DNA from: JANRKN01 sp033763435 | GTDB lineage: Bacteria; Planctomycetota; Phycisphaerae; Phycisphaerales; UBA1924 | Reading direction: 5' to 3' | DNA: 41,236 bases | NCBI GenBank assembly: GCA_033763435.1 | Contig: JANRKN010000118.1 | Coordinates: 1 to 41,236, forward strand | Shown here: positions 21,973-29,757 of the stretch, one piece after another | Numbering within the stretch: position 1 is the first letter of the stretch | Layout of the letters: each line of letters begins with the position of its first letter | The notes under the pieces: generated by a model | The model's database searches: none | Told to the model about the DNA's origin: nothing | The model's input: only the letters and a program-made list of their open reading frames with translations | Program-made: the position numbers and the translations under genes

Positions 21973-22013
21973 GGCCGTTTTTCGGGCTCTGTTCGCACCC
22001 TTGGGCGATGGTG

Positions 22014-22019
22014 TAGACT
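22014..22019 (+). promoter_or_regulatory. TAGACT -10-like box before the STAS gene
   Basis: TAGACT ends 7 nt before ATG 22027 and 1 nt before ATG 22021. A TTCGCA (21992-21997) lies 16 nt upstream as a possible -35. A start at 22026-22027 would make the mRNA leaderless and select the second ATG. Confidence 0.42.
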
Positions 22020-22026
22020 GATGAGC

Positions 22027-22383
22027 ATGTCGAGCAACTGGTCGGATTCCATTTCGATCGTGGACCTGTCGGACGAGCCGGCGTTCTCGGATGACGTGGC
22101 GGCGTTGATCGACAAGCTCACCGCGGCCGAGCCCGCGCGCGTGCCGCACGTGGTGCTCAACTTCGGCAACGTGACGTACGTGAACTCGTCGAACCTCGCG
22201 CAGCTTCTGAGGCTGCGCAAGCGTCTGGTCGAGTGCTCGAAGATCCTGAAGATCTGCTCGGTGACCGACGAGGTCTGGTCGGTGTTCCAGGTAACCGGGC
22301 TGGACAAGGTGTTCCGATTCGCGCCGGACCCGGGCACGGCGCTGGCGAGCCTGCAGATCGAGGACACCAAGCCGCGCCGGTGA
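22027..22383 (+). CDS. STAS-domain anti-sigma factor antagonist
   Basis: 118 residues from ATG 22027; ATG 22021 would add MS. The single STAS domain shows VVLNFGNVTYVNSSNLAQLLRL, equivalent to the SpoIIAA loop that ends in D-S-S-G. Here the first position is Asn and two serines follow, either of which could be the phosphorylated residue. The end KVFRFAPDPGTALASL is also typical. Such proteins release sigma factors by binding an anti-sigma kinase when dephosphorylated. A SpoIIE-type phosphatase gene lies 3.3 kb away (25693-27048); the cognate kinase and sigma factor are not here. The upstream box suggests independent transcription from gyrA. Confidence 0.88.
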   Translation: MSSNWSDSISIVDLSDEPAFSDDVAALIDKLTAAEPARVPHVVLNFGNVTYVNSSNLAQLLRLRKRLVECSKILKICSVTDEVWSVFQVTGLDKVFRFAPDPGTALASLQIEDTKPRR

Positions 22384-22388
22384 GAACT

Positions 22389-22437
22389 GGCCCGCGCCCG
22401 AACCCGCCCCCGCCCAAACCGGCCCGCGCCTGAAACC
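22389..22437. repeat. degenerate C-rich tandem array, ~16-nt units
   Basis: Three units: 22389-22404, 22405-22420 and 22421-22437, with consensus GGCCCGCGCCNGAAACC. It begins 5 nt after the STAS stop. Confidence 0.6.
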
Positions 22438-22487
22438 GTCCGCGCCGCAGGGCCGAACGGTTTGCACCTTCGAACGATCCGTACACG

Positions 22488-23246
<759 letters not shown>

Positions 23247-23258
23247 GGCCGGCAAGAC

Positions 23259-23336
23259 GGGCCTGATTTCTGGGCCTCATTTCTGGTTCTCGATTCTGGG
23301 CCTCGCTTCGTGGCCTGGTATCTGGGGCCTTGCGTG
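23259..23336. repeat. degenerate 13-nt tandem array, six units
   Basis: Six contiguous 13-nt units begin at 23259, 23272, 23285, 23298, 23311 and 23324. The first two are GGGCCTGATTTCT and GGGCCTCATTTCT (12 of 13 identical); later ones drift but keep GGSCCT near the unit start. The array fills the spacer between the ABC ATPase and threonine aldolase genes. Confidence 0.75.
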
Positions 23337-23342
23337 GGTCGG

Positions 23343-23348
23343 TATCAT
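23343..23348 (+). promoter_or_regulatory. TATCAT -10-like box before threonine aldolase
   Basis: TATCAT (5 of 6 to TATAAT) ends 6 nt before ATG 23355, with no Shine-Dalgarno between. It directly follows the 13-nt repeat array. A leaderless transcript is likely if this promoter is used. Confidence 0.5.
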
Positions 23349-23354
23349 GAGCCC

Positions 23355-24443
23355 ATGCCCGACGCACACCCGATCATCGATCTCCGTTCCGACACTGTGA
23401 CGCGCCCGACGCCCGCGATGCGCCGGGCGATGGCTGAGGCCGAGGTCGGCGACGACGTGCTCGGCGACGATCCCACCGTGCTCCGCCTGCAGGACCGCGT
23501 CGCGGAGTTGCTGAACAAGCCCGCGGCCGTGTTCGTCCCTTCGGGCTCGATGGCCAATCAGACCGCCATCCGCGCCCACACGCAGCCGGGCGATGAGATC
23601 GCCTGTCACGAAGATTCGCACATCATCCATTACGAAACGGGCGGGCCCGCGGCGCTCTCGGGCGTCATGATCCGCCCGCTCACCGGCGCCGACGGCCAAT
23701 TCGACGCCCCCGACCTCCTCGCCTCGCTCAGGCCCTTCTCTGCGCACTTCCCGCACACGACGATGATGCTCATCGAGAACACGCACAATCGCTGCGGCGG
23801 CGCGGTCTGGCCCATCGACAAGGTCCGGCGCGTCACCGACGTGGCGCGCGGCGCTGGGCTCAAGCGTCACCTCGACGGCGCGCGCCTCTGGAACGCCTGC
23901 GCCAAGTCGGGCCTCGCGCCCGCCGACTACGCCGCGTGCTTTGACACGGTTTCCTGCTGCTTTTCCAAGGGTCTGGGCGCCCCCGTCGGCTCGGCCGTCG
24001 TGGGCGACAAAGACACGCTCGCACGCGTGCACCGCTTCCGCAAGATGTTCGGTGGCGCGATGCGCCAGGCGGGGATCCTTGCCGCGGCGGCGCTGCACGC
24101 GCTCGAACACCACCGCGCGCGACTGGCCGACGACCACGCGAACGCTCGGCGTCTGGGCGAGCTGCTCGCGAACGTGCCGGGCCTCTCGCTCGCGTATCCG
24201 GTGCACACGAACATGGTGTTCGTGGACTTGGGCGATTCGATCCCCGAGGATGCCGCGGCCATCTGCGCGAGGCTTCGCACCATGAACGTCCTCGCGCTGC
24301 CCAACAAGCCCCGGCGCATCCGGCTTGTGTGCCATCTCGACGTGCAGGCGTCGATGATCGAGCCTGCGGCTCGCGCGTTGGCCTCGGCGGTGCAGGCCGC
24401 GCGGAGCGTCGCGCCTCGCGCTCAGGCCCCGGTGCTGGCATGA
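23355..24443 (+). CDS. ltaE: low-specificity L-threonine aldolase
   Basis: 362 residues, a full-length fold-type I PLP enzyme. It starts IIDLRSDTVTRPTPAMRRAM with VGDDVLGDDPTV, the family N-terminal signature. Other motifs are FVPSGSMANQTAI (phosphate site), CHEDSHI with the ring-stacking His near 85, ENTHNRCGGAVWP, and KRHLDGARLWNA with the PLP-N1 Asp at 174. The Schiff-base Lys is K205 in CCFSKGLGAPVGS. It cleaves L-threonine/allo-threonine to glycine and acetaldehyde. Its stop overlaps the next start as ATGA (24440-24443), so the lipoprotein downstream is translationally coupled. Confidence 0.95.
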   Translation: MPDAHPIIDLRSDTVTRPTPAMRRAMAEAEVGDDVLGDDPTVLRLQDRVAELLNKPAAVFVPSGSMANQTAIRAHTQPGDEIACHEDSHIIHYETGGPAALSGVMIRPLTGADGQFDAPDLLASLRPFSAHFPHTTMMLIENTHNRCGGAVWPIDKVRRVTDVARGAGLKRHLDGARLWNACAKSGLAPADYAACFDTVSCCFSKGLGAPVGSAVVGDKDTLARVHRFRKMFGGAMRQAGILAAAALHALEHHRARLADDHANARRLGELLANVPGLSLAYPVHTNMVFVDLGDSIPEDAAAICARLRTMNVLALPNKPRRIRLVCHLDVQASMIEPAARALASAVQAARSVAPRAQAPVLA

Positions 24444-25678
24444 GCCGGTTTTCGGCCCGTTTCGCGGCGCTCTTTGGGCCTGTGCTTCTTGGGCCTGTGC
24501 TTCTGGGGGTTGCGCTGCTTGTTTCGGGCTGCGCTTCGCCACGGGACTATGGCCCCGTGCCCGCGATCGCGCCGAGCGTCACGATCTTGACTACGCCCGA
24601 GCGCCCGACGCTCTCGCCCCCCGCTTTGCCGGAGGGTTTCAGCGGTCCCACGGCCGAGTTCGAAGCTGTCGCCCTGTTGCCATCGGTGCGCGTTGCGGGC
24701 CAGCCGGGGTTCGCGGGGTTCACCGAGTGTCTGCCCTCATGGAACATCGACGCGCCCGAGGGCACGGGCTTCCGCGTCGAGATGCGCGTGGGGATGGAGC
24801 GGGCGCTGCCCGACAGTCTCCGCGGGGAGCTGCGCGACGCGCCGAGTCATGCCGCGATGTTCTGGTCGCCTTGGATGTACGTCGGCGAGTGGGGGAGCCT
24901 GACGCCCCGAGGCCCGCGGCCCGGCGATGACGTGCCGCCCGGCGCGAAGGACCCGCCGATGGGCTTTGAGCTGCCGTGGGGCTCGGGCGACATCGAGACG
25001 GATTTCTTTGTCGCGCGAGGGAGCGCGCTGTTCAGCGCCGTGCAGCTCCGCGTGCGGGCGATCTCGCAGCGCGCAGGTCAGACGGTGACGCTCCGCCGGG
25101 CGGCGTATTGCTTCACGGACACGCGGCCGGAAGTGGTTGTCGCGGACGTGGGCACCGTCAGCGCGGGCAACCCGGTGCTCGTCGACGTGCCCTTTCGCAC
25201 ACAGAAAACACCCGATCCCAAGCTCTCCGGGCGCCTGTGCAGCCCCACGAGCGTCGCGATGGTCGTCTCGCACTTCGCATCGCCTGTCACGACCAAGCAG
25301 TCGGCGGAACTTGCGTATGACGCGCGGTTTGACATCTTCGGCAACTGGCCCCGCAACGTGCAGGCGGCGCACGCGATGGGCGTGCCCGGGTACCTCACGC
25401 GCTTCTCGCGCTGGGCTGAGGTCGAGGCGACCTTCCGCGAGGGCCGGCCGATCATCGCGTCGATCCGCGTGGCGCCCGGCGAGCTCCGCGGCTCGCCCTA
25501 CCGCGAGACCGATGGGCACCTGATCGTGCTGACAGGCATCGACGCCGAGGGCAACATCACGGCCGCGGATCCCGCTGTGGGCGATGAAGCCCGCGGCAAG
25601 CTCGTGTACCGGCGCGAAGACCTCGAGCGCGTCTGGCTCGGGCGGGGCGGCGGCACGGCCTATGTACTCGGGCGCTGA
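24440..25678 (+). CDS. lipoprotein with C39-like peptidase domain
   Basis: 412 residues, ATGA-coupled to threonine aldolase. A signal peptide (SARFAALFGPVLLGPVLLGVALL) ends in a lipobox LVSGC with the acylated Cys31. The central part (70-230) resembles a carbohydrate- or membrane-associated beta domain, unassigned. The C-terminal part (about 245-410) matches the Peptidase_C39_2 pattern: C267 in GRLCSPTSVAMVVSHF, H360 in DGHLIVLTGID and D377 in AADPAVG form the expected Cys-His-Asp triad. YSL-type helices and NWPRNVQAAHAMG also fit. It probably acts outside the cytoplasmic membrane on a peptide or cell-wall substrate; that is inference. The signal-peptide DNA carries a 15-nt tandem duplication. 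Confidence 0.82.
   Translation: MSRFSARFAALFGPVLLGPVLLGVALLVSGCASPRDYGPVPAIAPSVTILTTPERPTLSPPALPEGFSGPTAEFEAVALLPSVRVAGQPGFAGFTECLPSWNIDAPEGTGFRVEMRVGMERALPDSLRGELRDAPSHAAMFWSPWMYVGEWGSLTPRGPRPGDDVPPGAKDPPMGFELPWGSGDIETDFFVARGSALFSAVQLRVRAISQRAGQTVTLRRAAYCFTDTRPEVVVADVGTVSAGNPVLVDVPFRTQKTPDPKLSGRLCSPTSVAMVVSHFASPVTTKQSAELAYDARFDIFGNWPRNVQAAHAMGVPGYLTRFSRWAEVEATFREGRPIIASIRVAPGELRGSPYRETDGHLIVLTGIDAEGNITAADPAVGDEARGKLVYRREDLERVWLGRGGGTAYVLGR
24476..24505 (+). repeat. 15-nt tandem duplication inside the signal peptide
   Basis: GGGCCTGTGCTTCTT (24476-24490) is followed by GGGCCTGTGCTTCTG (24491-24505), 14 of 15 identical, encoding GPVLL-GPVLL in the hydrophobic core. Confidence 0.85.
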
Positions 25679-25692
25679 GGCCGCGCAGTCGA

Positions 25693-27048
25693 TCAGGCCG
25701 CCTTGGTGATGGCATCGCCCCGCGCGTTGCGCGTCGTTGTCGAGTTCGCCTCGGTTGGCGCCAGCGCCAGCACGGTCACGTCGTCGCCCGCGTGCAGCGA
25801 ACCGGCCTGCTCATCCAGCAGCGAAGCCAGGCCCCGCGTCAGGCGCGCCAGGTCCGCCGGTTCCTCCGCCGAGCCCAGCCCCGCGGCGCGGGCCAGCCGC
25901 GTGAGATGATCGCGGTACGCCTTGGTCTGCTGACGCAGGCGCCCGGTCTGCGCGTCGATCTCGGGGAAGGCCATCTCCAGCCCGTCGGTGTGCATGAGCA
26001 GCGCCTGACCGGGCTCGAGGGTGAATCGCTGCTCGGTGAACTCGGCCTCAGCGAACACGCCCAGCAGCGGGCCGTCGGTTTCGATCGAATCGACGTGCGG
26101 GCCCCGGATGCGCAGGGGCGGCGGGTGTCCCGCGCCCGCGAGCGTGACCTCGCGCGTGACGGTGTCGATGAGGCCGTAGACCGCCGTCGCGAAGCGCGCG
26201 GTGCCGTGCTGGCGCGCGCAGAGGTCGTGGTTCAGGCGCGTGAGCGTCTCGGCGGGCTTGAGCAGCCGGCGCTCGTGATGGAAGCCCTCGGCCGTGACGA
26301 GCGAGCGCGTGAGATACATCGTCAGCAGCGCGGCGGGCACGCCATGGCCCACGGCATCGGCGATGAAGAACCCTACGTGCCGCGAGTCGAGCGCCTGCAC
26401 GTCGTAGATGTCGCCCGAGACATAGCTAGCGGGCCGGAACAGCACGGCAAAGTCGAGCCCGGGCGCGCGCGGGAGCGTGCGCGGCAGAAACTCGCGCTGC
26501 ACCGCCGACGCGAGCTGCATCTCTTCGTGCATCCGCTCCATCTCGCCCCGGATGCCGCCCTGCGCGGCCTGGAGCACGTGCAGTTCGCTGCTCATCGCGT
26601 CGACAGCCGACTGGCGCGCCACCAGCGCGAACACCATCGCCGCGAGCACGCCCGCGTCGGTCGCCGGCGGCACAACGATCGCGCCCGTTTCGACCAGCGC
26701 CTGCGCGTGCCGGGGACGGTCGGCGACGACGACGATCGGGATCACGTGCTCGGCAAGCACATCGGCCATGGACGCGGCGAAGCCGGATTCGGGTGCGCCC
26801 AGGATCATCACCGCGCCCACGCGGCGGAGGGCCGAGCGGTCGAGCGCGGAGGCGTGCAGGTCGCCGTCGGCAAGGCCCGTCCCGAAGATCGCGTGAAACG
26901 TTGGGCGGGCGCCCTCGGCGAGCGCGGGCACAACGCGCGCCTGCGAGCGCGAGCCCATCGCGCGCCACGAGGTTTCGAGCGCCGAGGCCAGCGCCCGGGC
27001 GGCGTCGCCCCCGGCTTCGTCGACGATGATCACTTCACGCTCGGTCAC
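25693..27048 (-). CDS. SpoIIE/RsbU-type PP2C serine phosphatase with N-terminal pseudoreceiver
   Basis: 451 residues; GTG 27048 is preceded by GAGGTG about 6 nt upstream. The N-terminal ~135 residues (REVIIVDEAGGDAARAL, VGAVMILGAPESGF, VIPIVVVADRPRHAQ) look like a receiver fold without a clear phospho-acceptor Asp. A helical linker at 150-195 (ELHVLQAAQGGIRGEMERMHEEMQ) leads into the PP2C domain at about 205-435. Metal-binding acidic motifs are all present: SGDIYDV, ADAVGHGVPAALLT, HTDGLEM and GDDVTVLAL, plus GAGHPPPL. Such phosphatases dephosphorylate STAS antagonists and activate alternative sigma factors. The STAS protein encoded at 22027 is a candidate substrate. It converges on the lipoprotein gene with only a 14-nt gap. 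Confidence 0.92.
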   Translation of the reverse strand: MTEREVIIVDEAGGDAARALASALETSWRAMGSRSQARVVPALAEGARPTFHAIFGTGLADGDLHASALDRSALRRVGAVMILGAPESGFAASMADVLAEHVIPIVVVADRPRHAQALVETGAIVVPPATDAGVLAAMVFALVARQSAVDAMSSELHVLQAAQGGIRGEMERMHEEMQLASAVQREFLPRTLPRAPGLDFAVLFRPASYVSGDIYDVQALDSRHVGFFIADAVGHGVPAALLTMYLTRSLVTAEGFHHERRLLKPAETLTRLNHDLCARQHGTARFATAVYGLIDTVTREVTLAGAGHPPPLRIRGPHVDSIETDGPLLGVFAEAEFTEQRFTLEPGQALLMHTDGLEMAFPEIDAQTGRLRQQTKAYRDHLTRLARAAGLGSAEEPADLARLTRGLASLLDEQAGSLHAGDDVTVLALAPTEANSTTTRNARGDAITKAA

Positions 27049-27448
27049 AAGAACACCTCGCGATTAGGTCTTGGGCGATTGGGCCCTGGGGCGGCGGGGC
27101 CTTCGTCGGCCGACCGGGGGCTATCGGCACGGCGCGGGGAGGCGTGCCACAAGTTCTGGCCGGGCGGGGATCTGCGCTATCCCGGTCCCCTGTCCGGGCG
27201 GTTCAATCGGCCTAGGCCCACCCGCCCAAGCCCGGGTGAGTGCGTCCGGCGGGCAGCGGGCCGCTCCCGAACATGACCTTCACAGAGTCCCAGTTGACAC
27301 CTTCCCCAAATTCCGTCACAATGGAAACGTCGGGCTCTCGGACCTTCCAGCGTGTCGAGGCATCGAATGCGGAGGGGCCGATCGGCCGATCTTGTACTCG
27401 CACGTGTGCGGGCAAGGTCGTCCTCGGGCCCGCAGGAACGCGAGGGTT
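27049..27448. other. 400-nt spacer with HNH promoter and nested palindromes
   Basis: No gene seen. The left half has G-rich runs (27073-27099) and a nested palindrome: GGGCGG (27196-27201) and CCGCCC (27222-27227) flank the perfect 10-bp palindrome GGCCTAGGCC (27209-27218). The right half holds the best sigma-70-type promoter of the window (27294-27322) and a ~120-nt leader. Confidence 0.55.
27294..27322 (+). promoter_or_regulatory. sigma-70-type promoter for the HNH endonuclease gene
   Basis: A perfect TTGACA (27294-27299), a 17-nt spacer, then CACAAT (27317-27322; 4 of 6). Transcription should start near 27329, giving a leader of about 120 nt before ATG 27449. Confidence 0.6.
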
Positions 27449-28228
27449 ATGAAGGGCTCGTCCCGTCATCCCCGCCCGAACCGTTCGCCCCGCAGCGCCG
27501 AGGCCGGGGTATCAAGCCCCCCGAGTTTGGCGCGGGCGCTCGACCCGGACGAGCTTTCCGGGCCCGATGCGCCCAGCGCCGCGGCGATGCTCGCGTTCTC
27601 TGAGGCGCTGAACTCCAAGGTGCTGGTGCTCAACCGGCTGTACGTCGCGGTGCGTGTGATCAGCGCGCGGCGGGCGTTCTGTCTGCTGATGAACTCGGTC
27701 GCGGAGATCATCCACGTCCGGCGCGAGGGCGAGAGTGAGCAGTTCGAGACGCACGATTTCGCGTCGTGGCTCGAGGCCTCGCAGTTCAAGGCCGCGCACG
27801 AGCACGAGCGGTACGACTGGGTGCGGACGGTGCGCTACGAGGTGCCCGTGCCGCGGGTGATCCGGCTTCTGGGCTACGACCGTCTGCCCGAGCAGATCGT
27901 GAAGCTGAATCGGCGGAACCTGTTCGCGCGTGATCGCAACCAGTGTCAGTACTGCGGGCGGCATTTCCCGACGGCGGACCTGTCGATCGACCACGTGGTG
28001 CCGCGCATGCAGGGCGGGCCTGATTCGTGGGAAAATCTGGTGTGTGCGTGCATCCGGTGCAACGCGCGCAAGGGCGGCCGCACGCCTCAGCAGGCGAGCA
28101 TGAAGCTGATCAGGCCTCCCGAGAGGCCCAAGCGCAACCCGCTGATCACGCTGCGCCTCGGGCACGAGAAGTACTCGAGCTGGAAGAGCTTCCTCGACGA
28201 AGCGTACTGGAACGTGGAGCTGCGCTAG
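27449..28228 (+). CDS. HNH endonuclease family protein
   Basis: 259 residues from ATG 27449 (GAGGG 5' of it). The N-terminal ~45 residues are basic and Pro/Ser-rich. A middle region (50-150) has VLVLNRLYVAVRVISARRAFCLLMNSVAEII, a conserved lead-in of a bacterial HNH family. The nuclease core is about 158-212: RRNLFARDRNQCQYCGRHF with C166/C169, the catalytic DHVVP (D181-H182), N196 in SWENLVCAC, and C201-x2-C204 followed by NARKGGRTP. The four cysteines hold a structural zinc and H182 activates water at a bound metal. This compact family is chromosomal and widespread; no restriction, toxin or mobile-element context is present. The cellular role is unknown. Confidence 0.9.
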   Translation: MKGSSRHPRPNRSPRSAEAGVSSPPSLARALDPDELSGPDAPSAAAMLAFSEALNSKVLVLNRLYVAVRVISARRAFCLLMNSVAEIIHVRREGESEQFETHDFASWLEASQFKAAHEHERYDWVRTVRYEVPVPRVIRLLGYDRLPEQIVKLNRRNLFARDRNQCQYCGRHFPTADLSIDHVVPRMQGGPDSWENLVCACIRCNARKGGRTPQQASMKLIRPPERPKRNPLITLRLGHEKYSSWKSFLDEAYWNVELR

Positions 28229-28310
28229 AGCGCGAATCGTGAGCCGCGAATCGCGAGTCGGGTCAAGGCCCCGCGGTTGATGCGCGGTCGGTGCGATTCG
28301 CCATTCGCGC
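28229..28310. repeat. heptamer-based inverted repeat at a convergent gene junction
   Basis: Directly after the HNH stop, 7-nt units AGCGCGA, ATCGTGA, GCCGCGA, ATCGCGA, GTCGGGT run from 28229 to 28263. The other side has the complementary pattern. GCGCGAAT (28230-28237) pairs with ATTCGCGC (28303-28310), and GCGAATCGC (28246-28254) with GCGATTCGC (28293-28301). It lies between the HNH and pterin dehydratase gene ends and may act as a bidirectional transcription barrier. Confidence 0.65.
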
Positions 28311-28324
28311 CGGCTTTCCGTGCC

Positions 28325-28624
28325 TTACTTCGCCTTGACCATCTTGTCGACCTTGGTCGCGAGGTCAAAGTCCTTGCGGGTGATGCCGCCGGCGTCGTGC
28401 GTGCTCAGCGTGAGGGTGACCTTGTTGTAGCGGATGAGGATGTCGGGGTGGTGCTGGGCGGCCTCGGCCGCTTCGGCGACCTTGCCCACGAACTTCATCG
28501 CCTTGGCAAAGTCAGAGAACTGGAAGGTGCGTTGGATCTGATCGGTCAGCAGCGACCACTCGGGCACGCCGGTCAGGGACGATTCGATCTCGCTGTCCGA
28601 AAGCTTCACCGGGGCGGTGCCCAT
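28325..28624 (-). CDS. phhB: 4a-hydroxytetrahydrobiopterin (pterin-4a-carbinolamine) dehydratase
   Basis: 99 residues from ATG 28624, favoured because AAGGA lies 11 nt upstream and because the ATG at 28636 overlaps that Shine-Dalgarno. The latter would add MKSP. The single domain shows LSDSEIESSLTGVPEWSLLTDQIQRTFQFSDF, then HHPDI, RYNKVTLTLSTHDAGGIT and a final LATKVDKM, matching the PCD/DCoH family. It dehydrates pterin-4a-carbinolamine, recycling pterin cofactors. No aromatic amino acid hydroxylase is in the window. It diverges from gluQ, and overlapping -10-like boxes lie around GGTACC at 28682-28687. Confidence 0.95.
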   Translation of the reverse strand: MGTAPVKLSDSEIESSLTGVPEWSLLTDQIQRTFQFSDFAKAMKFVGKVAEAAEAAQHHPDILIRYNKVTLTLSTHDAGGITRKDFDLATKVDKMVKAK

Positions 28625-28680
28625 GGGCGATTTCATCCTTGAGGCGCCGGGGACGCGGTGAGCCCGGGCCGCGGAGGGAT

Positions 28681-28688
28681 GGTACCGT
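28681..28688. promoter_or_regulatory. overlapping divergent -10-like boxes
   Basis: GGTACC makes TACCGT on the plus strand (28683-28688, toward gluQ) and TACCAT on the minus strand (28686-28681, toward the pterin dehydratase). If both are used, the two polymerases would compete for the same site. Confidence 0.28.
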
Positions 28689-28701
28689 CCGGGCGAAGTT
28701 C

Positions 28702-29757
28702 ATGCAGAATCCTCCCGCCCAAGCCCCTTCCCACCCCGCGCCCGATCGGCCGTTCCCGCCCGGGGGCGGGCCGGATGCGCGCGCGCAAGCGTCTGTGGCA
28801 GATGGGTTTAGTGGCTCGTTCGTGACCCGGCTTGCGCCCTCGCCCACGGGCGCGCTGCACCTGGGCAACGCCCGGACGTTCTTGCTGACCTGGCTCATGG
28901 CTCGGCAGGCCGGGGGGCGGATCATCCTGCGGATCGAGGATCTCGACGGGCCGCGCGTCAAGCCCGGGGCGATCGAGTCGACGCTCCGCGTGCTCCGGGC
29001 GCTGGGCATCGACTGGGACGGCGAGATGCTCGTGCAATCGCACGACCTTGCGCCCTATGTCGACGCGATGAACGCGCTCGCGCGCCGGGGGCTGGTGTAT
29101 CCGTCGGACGCGACGCGCGCGGAGATCGAGGCCGCGGCGAGCGCACCGCAGGAGGGTGTGCACGAGATCCGATTCCCCGAGCATCTTCGCCCCGCGGAGC
29201 GCCCCGCGGCGTTCGATCGGCCCGAGAGTTCGTGGCGCTTCGTCACGCCTCCCGGCGCGGTGCGCTTCGTCGACCGTTTCGCGGGCCCGTGCGCGCCCGA
29301 TCCCGGCGCGACGGTGGGGGACTTTGTCGTCTGGACCAAGCGCGCCCAGCCCAGCTATCAGCTCGCGGTCGTCGTCGATGACGCGCGTCAGGGCGTGACC
29401 GAGGTGATCCGGGGCGACGACCTGATCGACTCGGCGGGCCGACAACTGCTGCTGTACCGCGCGCTGAACCCCACCTTCAACCTCGGCCCCGAGCCCCGGC
29501 ACACCCACCTGCCGATCGTCAAGGGCCCCGACGGCAAGCGGCTGGCCAAGCGCCACGGCGACACGCGCGTTGAAACCTATCTTGACGCGGGCGTACGCCC
29601 CGAGAAGCTCGTGGGCCTGCTCGCGTTCTGGTCCGGGCTGGTCGCACAGCGCCAAGAATGTTCCGCGGTGGATCTTCTGCCCGGCTTCGAGCTGGGCCGG
29701 GTTCCGAGAGAATCGATCACGTTCACCCCTGAGGATGACCGATGGCTGCGCGCATGA
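28702..29757 (+). CDS. gluQ: glutamyl-Q tRNA(Asp) synthetase, lacking the usual zinc ligands
   Basis: 351 residues from ATG 28702. The first ~38 are Pro/Gly-rich, so a later GTG (28795) may be the true start. The class I catalytic core shows PSPTGALHLGNART (HIGH-type HLGN), GGRIILRIEDLDGPRVKPGA, VIRGDDLIDSAGRQLLLYRAL and GPDGKRLAKRHGD (KMSKS-type). There is no anticodon-binding domain, which separates it from GltX; total length fits GluQ-RS. It attaches glutamate to queuosine in tRNA(Asp). The segment that carries Cys-x-Cys zinc ligands in E. coli GluQ reads VYPSDATRAEIE here, with no cysteines. Its stop overlaps the downstream lipoprotein gene. Confidence 0.88.
   Translation: MQNPPAQAPSHPAPDRPFPPGGGPDARAQASVADGFSGSFVTRLAPSPTGALHLGNARTFLLTWLMARQAGGRIILRIEDLDGPRVKPGAIESTLRVLRALGIDWDGEMLVQSHDLAPYVDAMNALARRGLVYPSDATRAEIEAAASAPQEGVHEIRFPEHLRPAERPAAFDRPESSWRFVTPPGAVRFVDRFAGPCAPDPGATVGDFVVWTKRAQPSYQLAVVVDDARQGVTEVIRGDDLIDSAGRQLLLYRALNPTFNLGPEPRHTHLPIVKGPDGKRLAKRHGDTRVETYLDAGVRPEKLVGLLAFWSGLVAQRQECSAVDLLPGFELGRVPRESITFTPEDDRWLRA

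Noticed and set aside
27073..27099. G-quadruplex in the HNH spacer
   Set aside because: Loops of 4-5 nt that contain C runs able to pair with the G tracts make a hairpin more likely than a G4.
25792..27276. Plus-strand frame opposite the PP2C phosphatase
   Set aside because: The minus strand has every phosphatase metal-binding motif; the plus frame is Arg/His-rich shadow.
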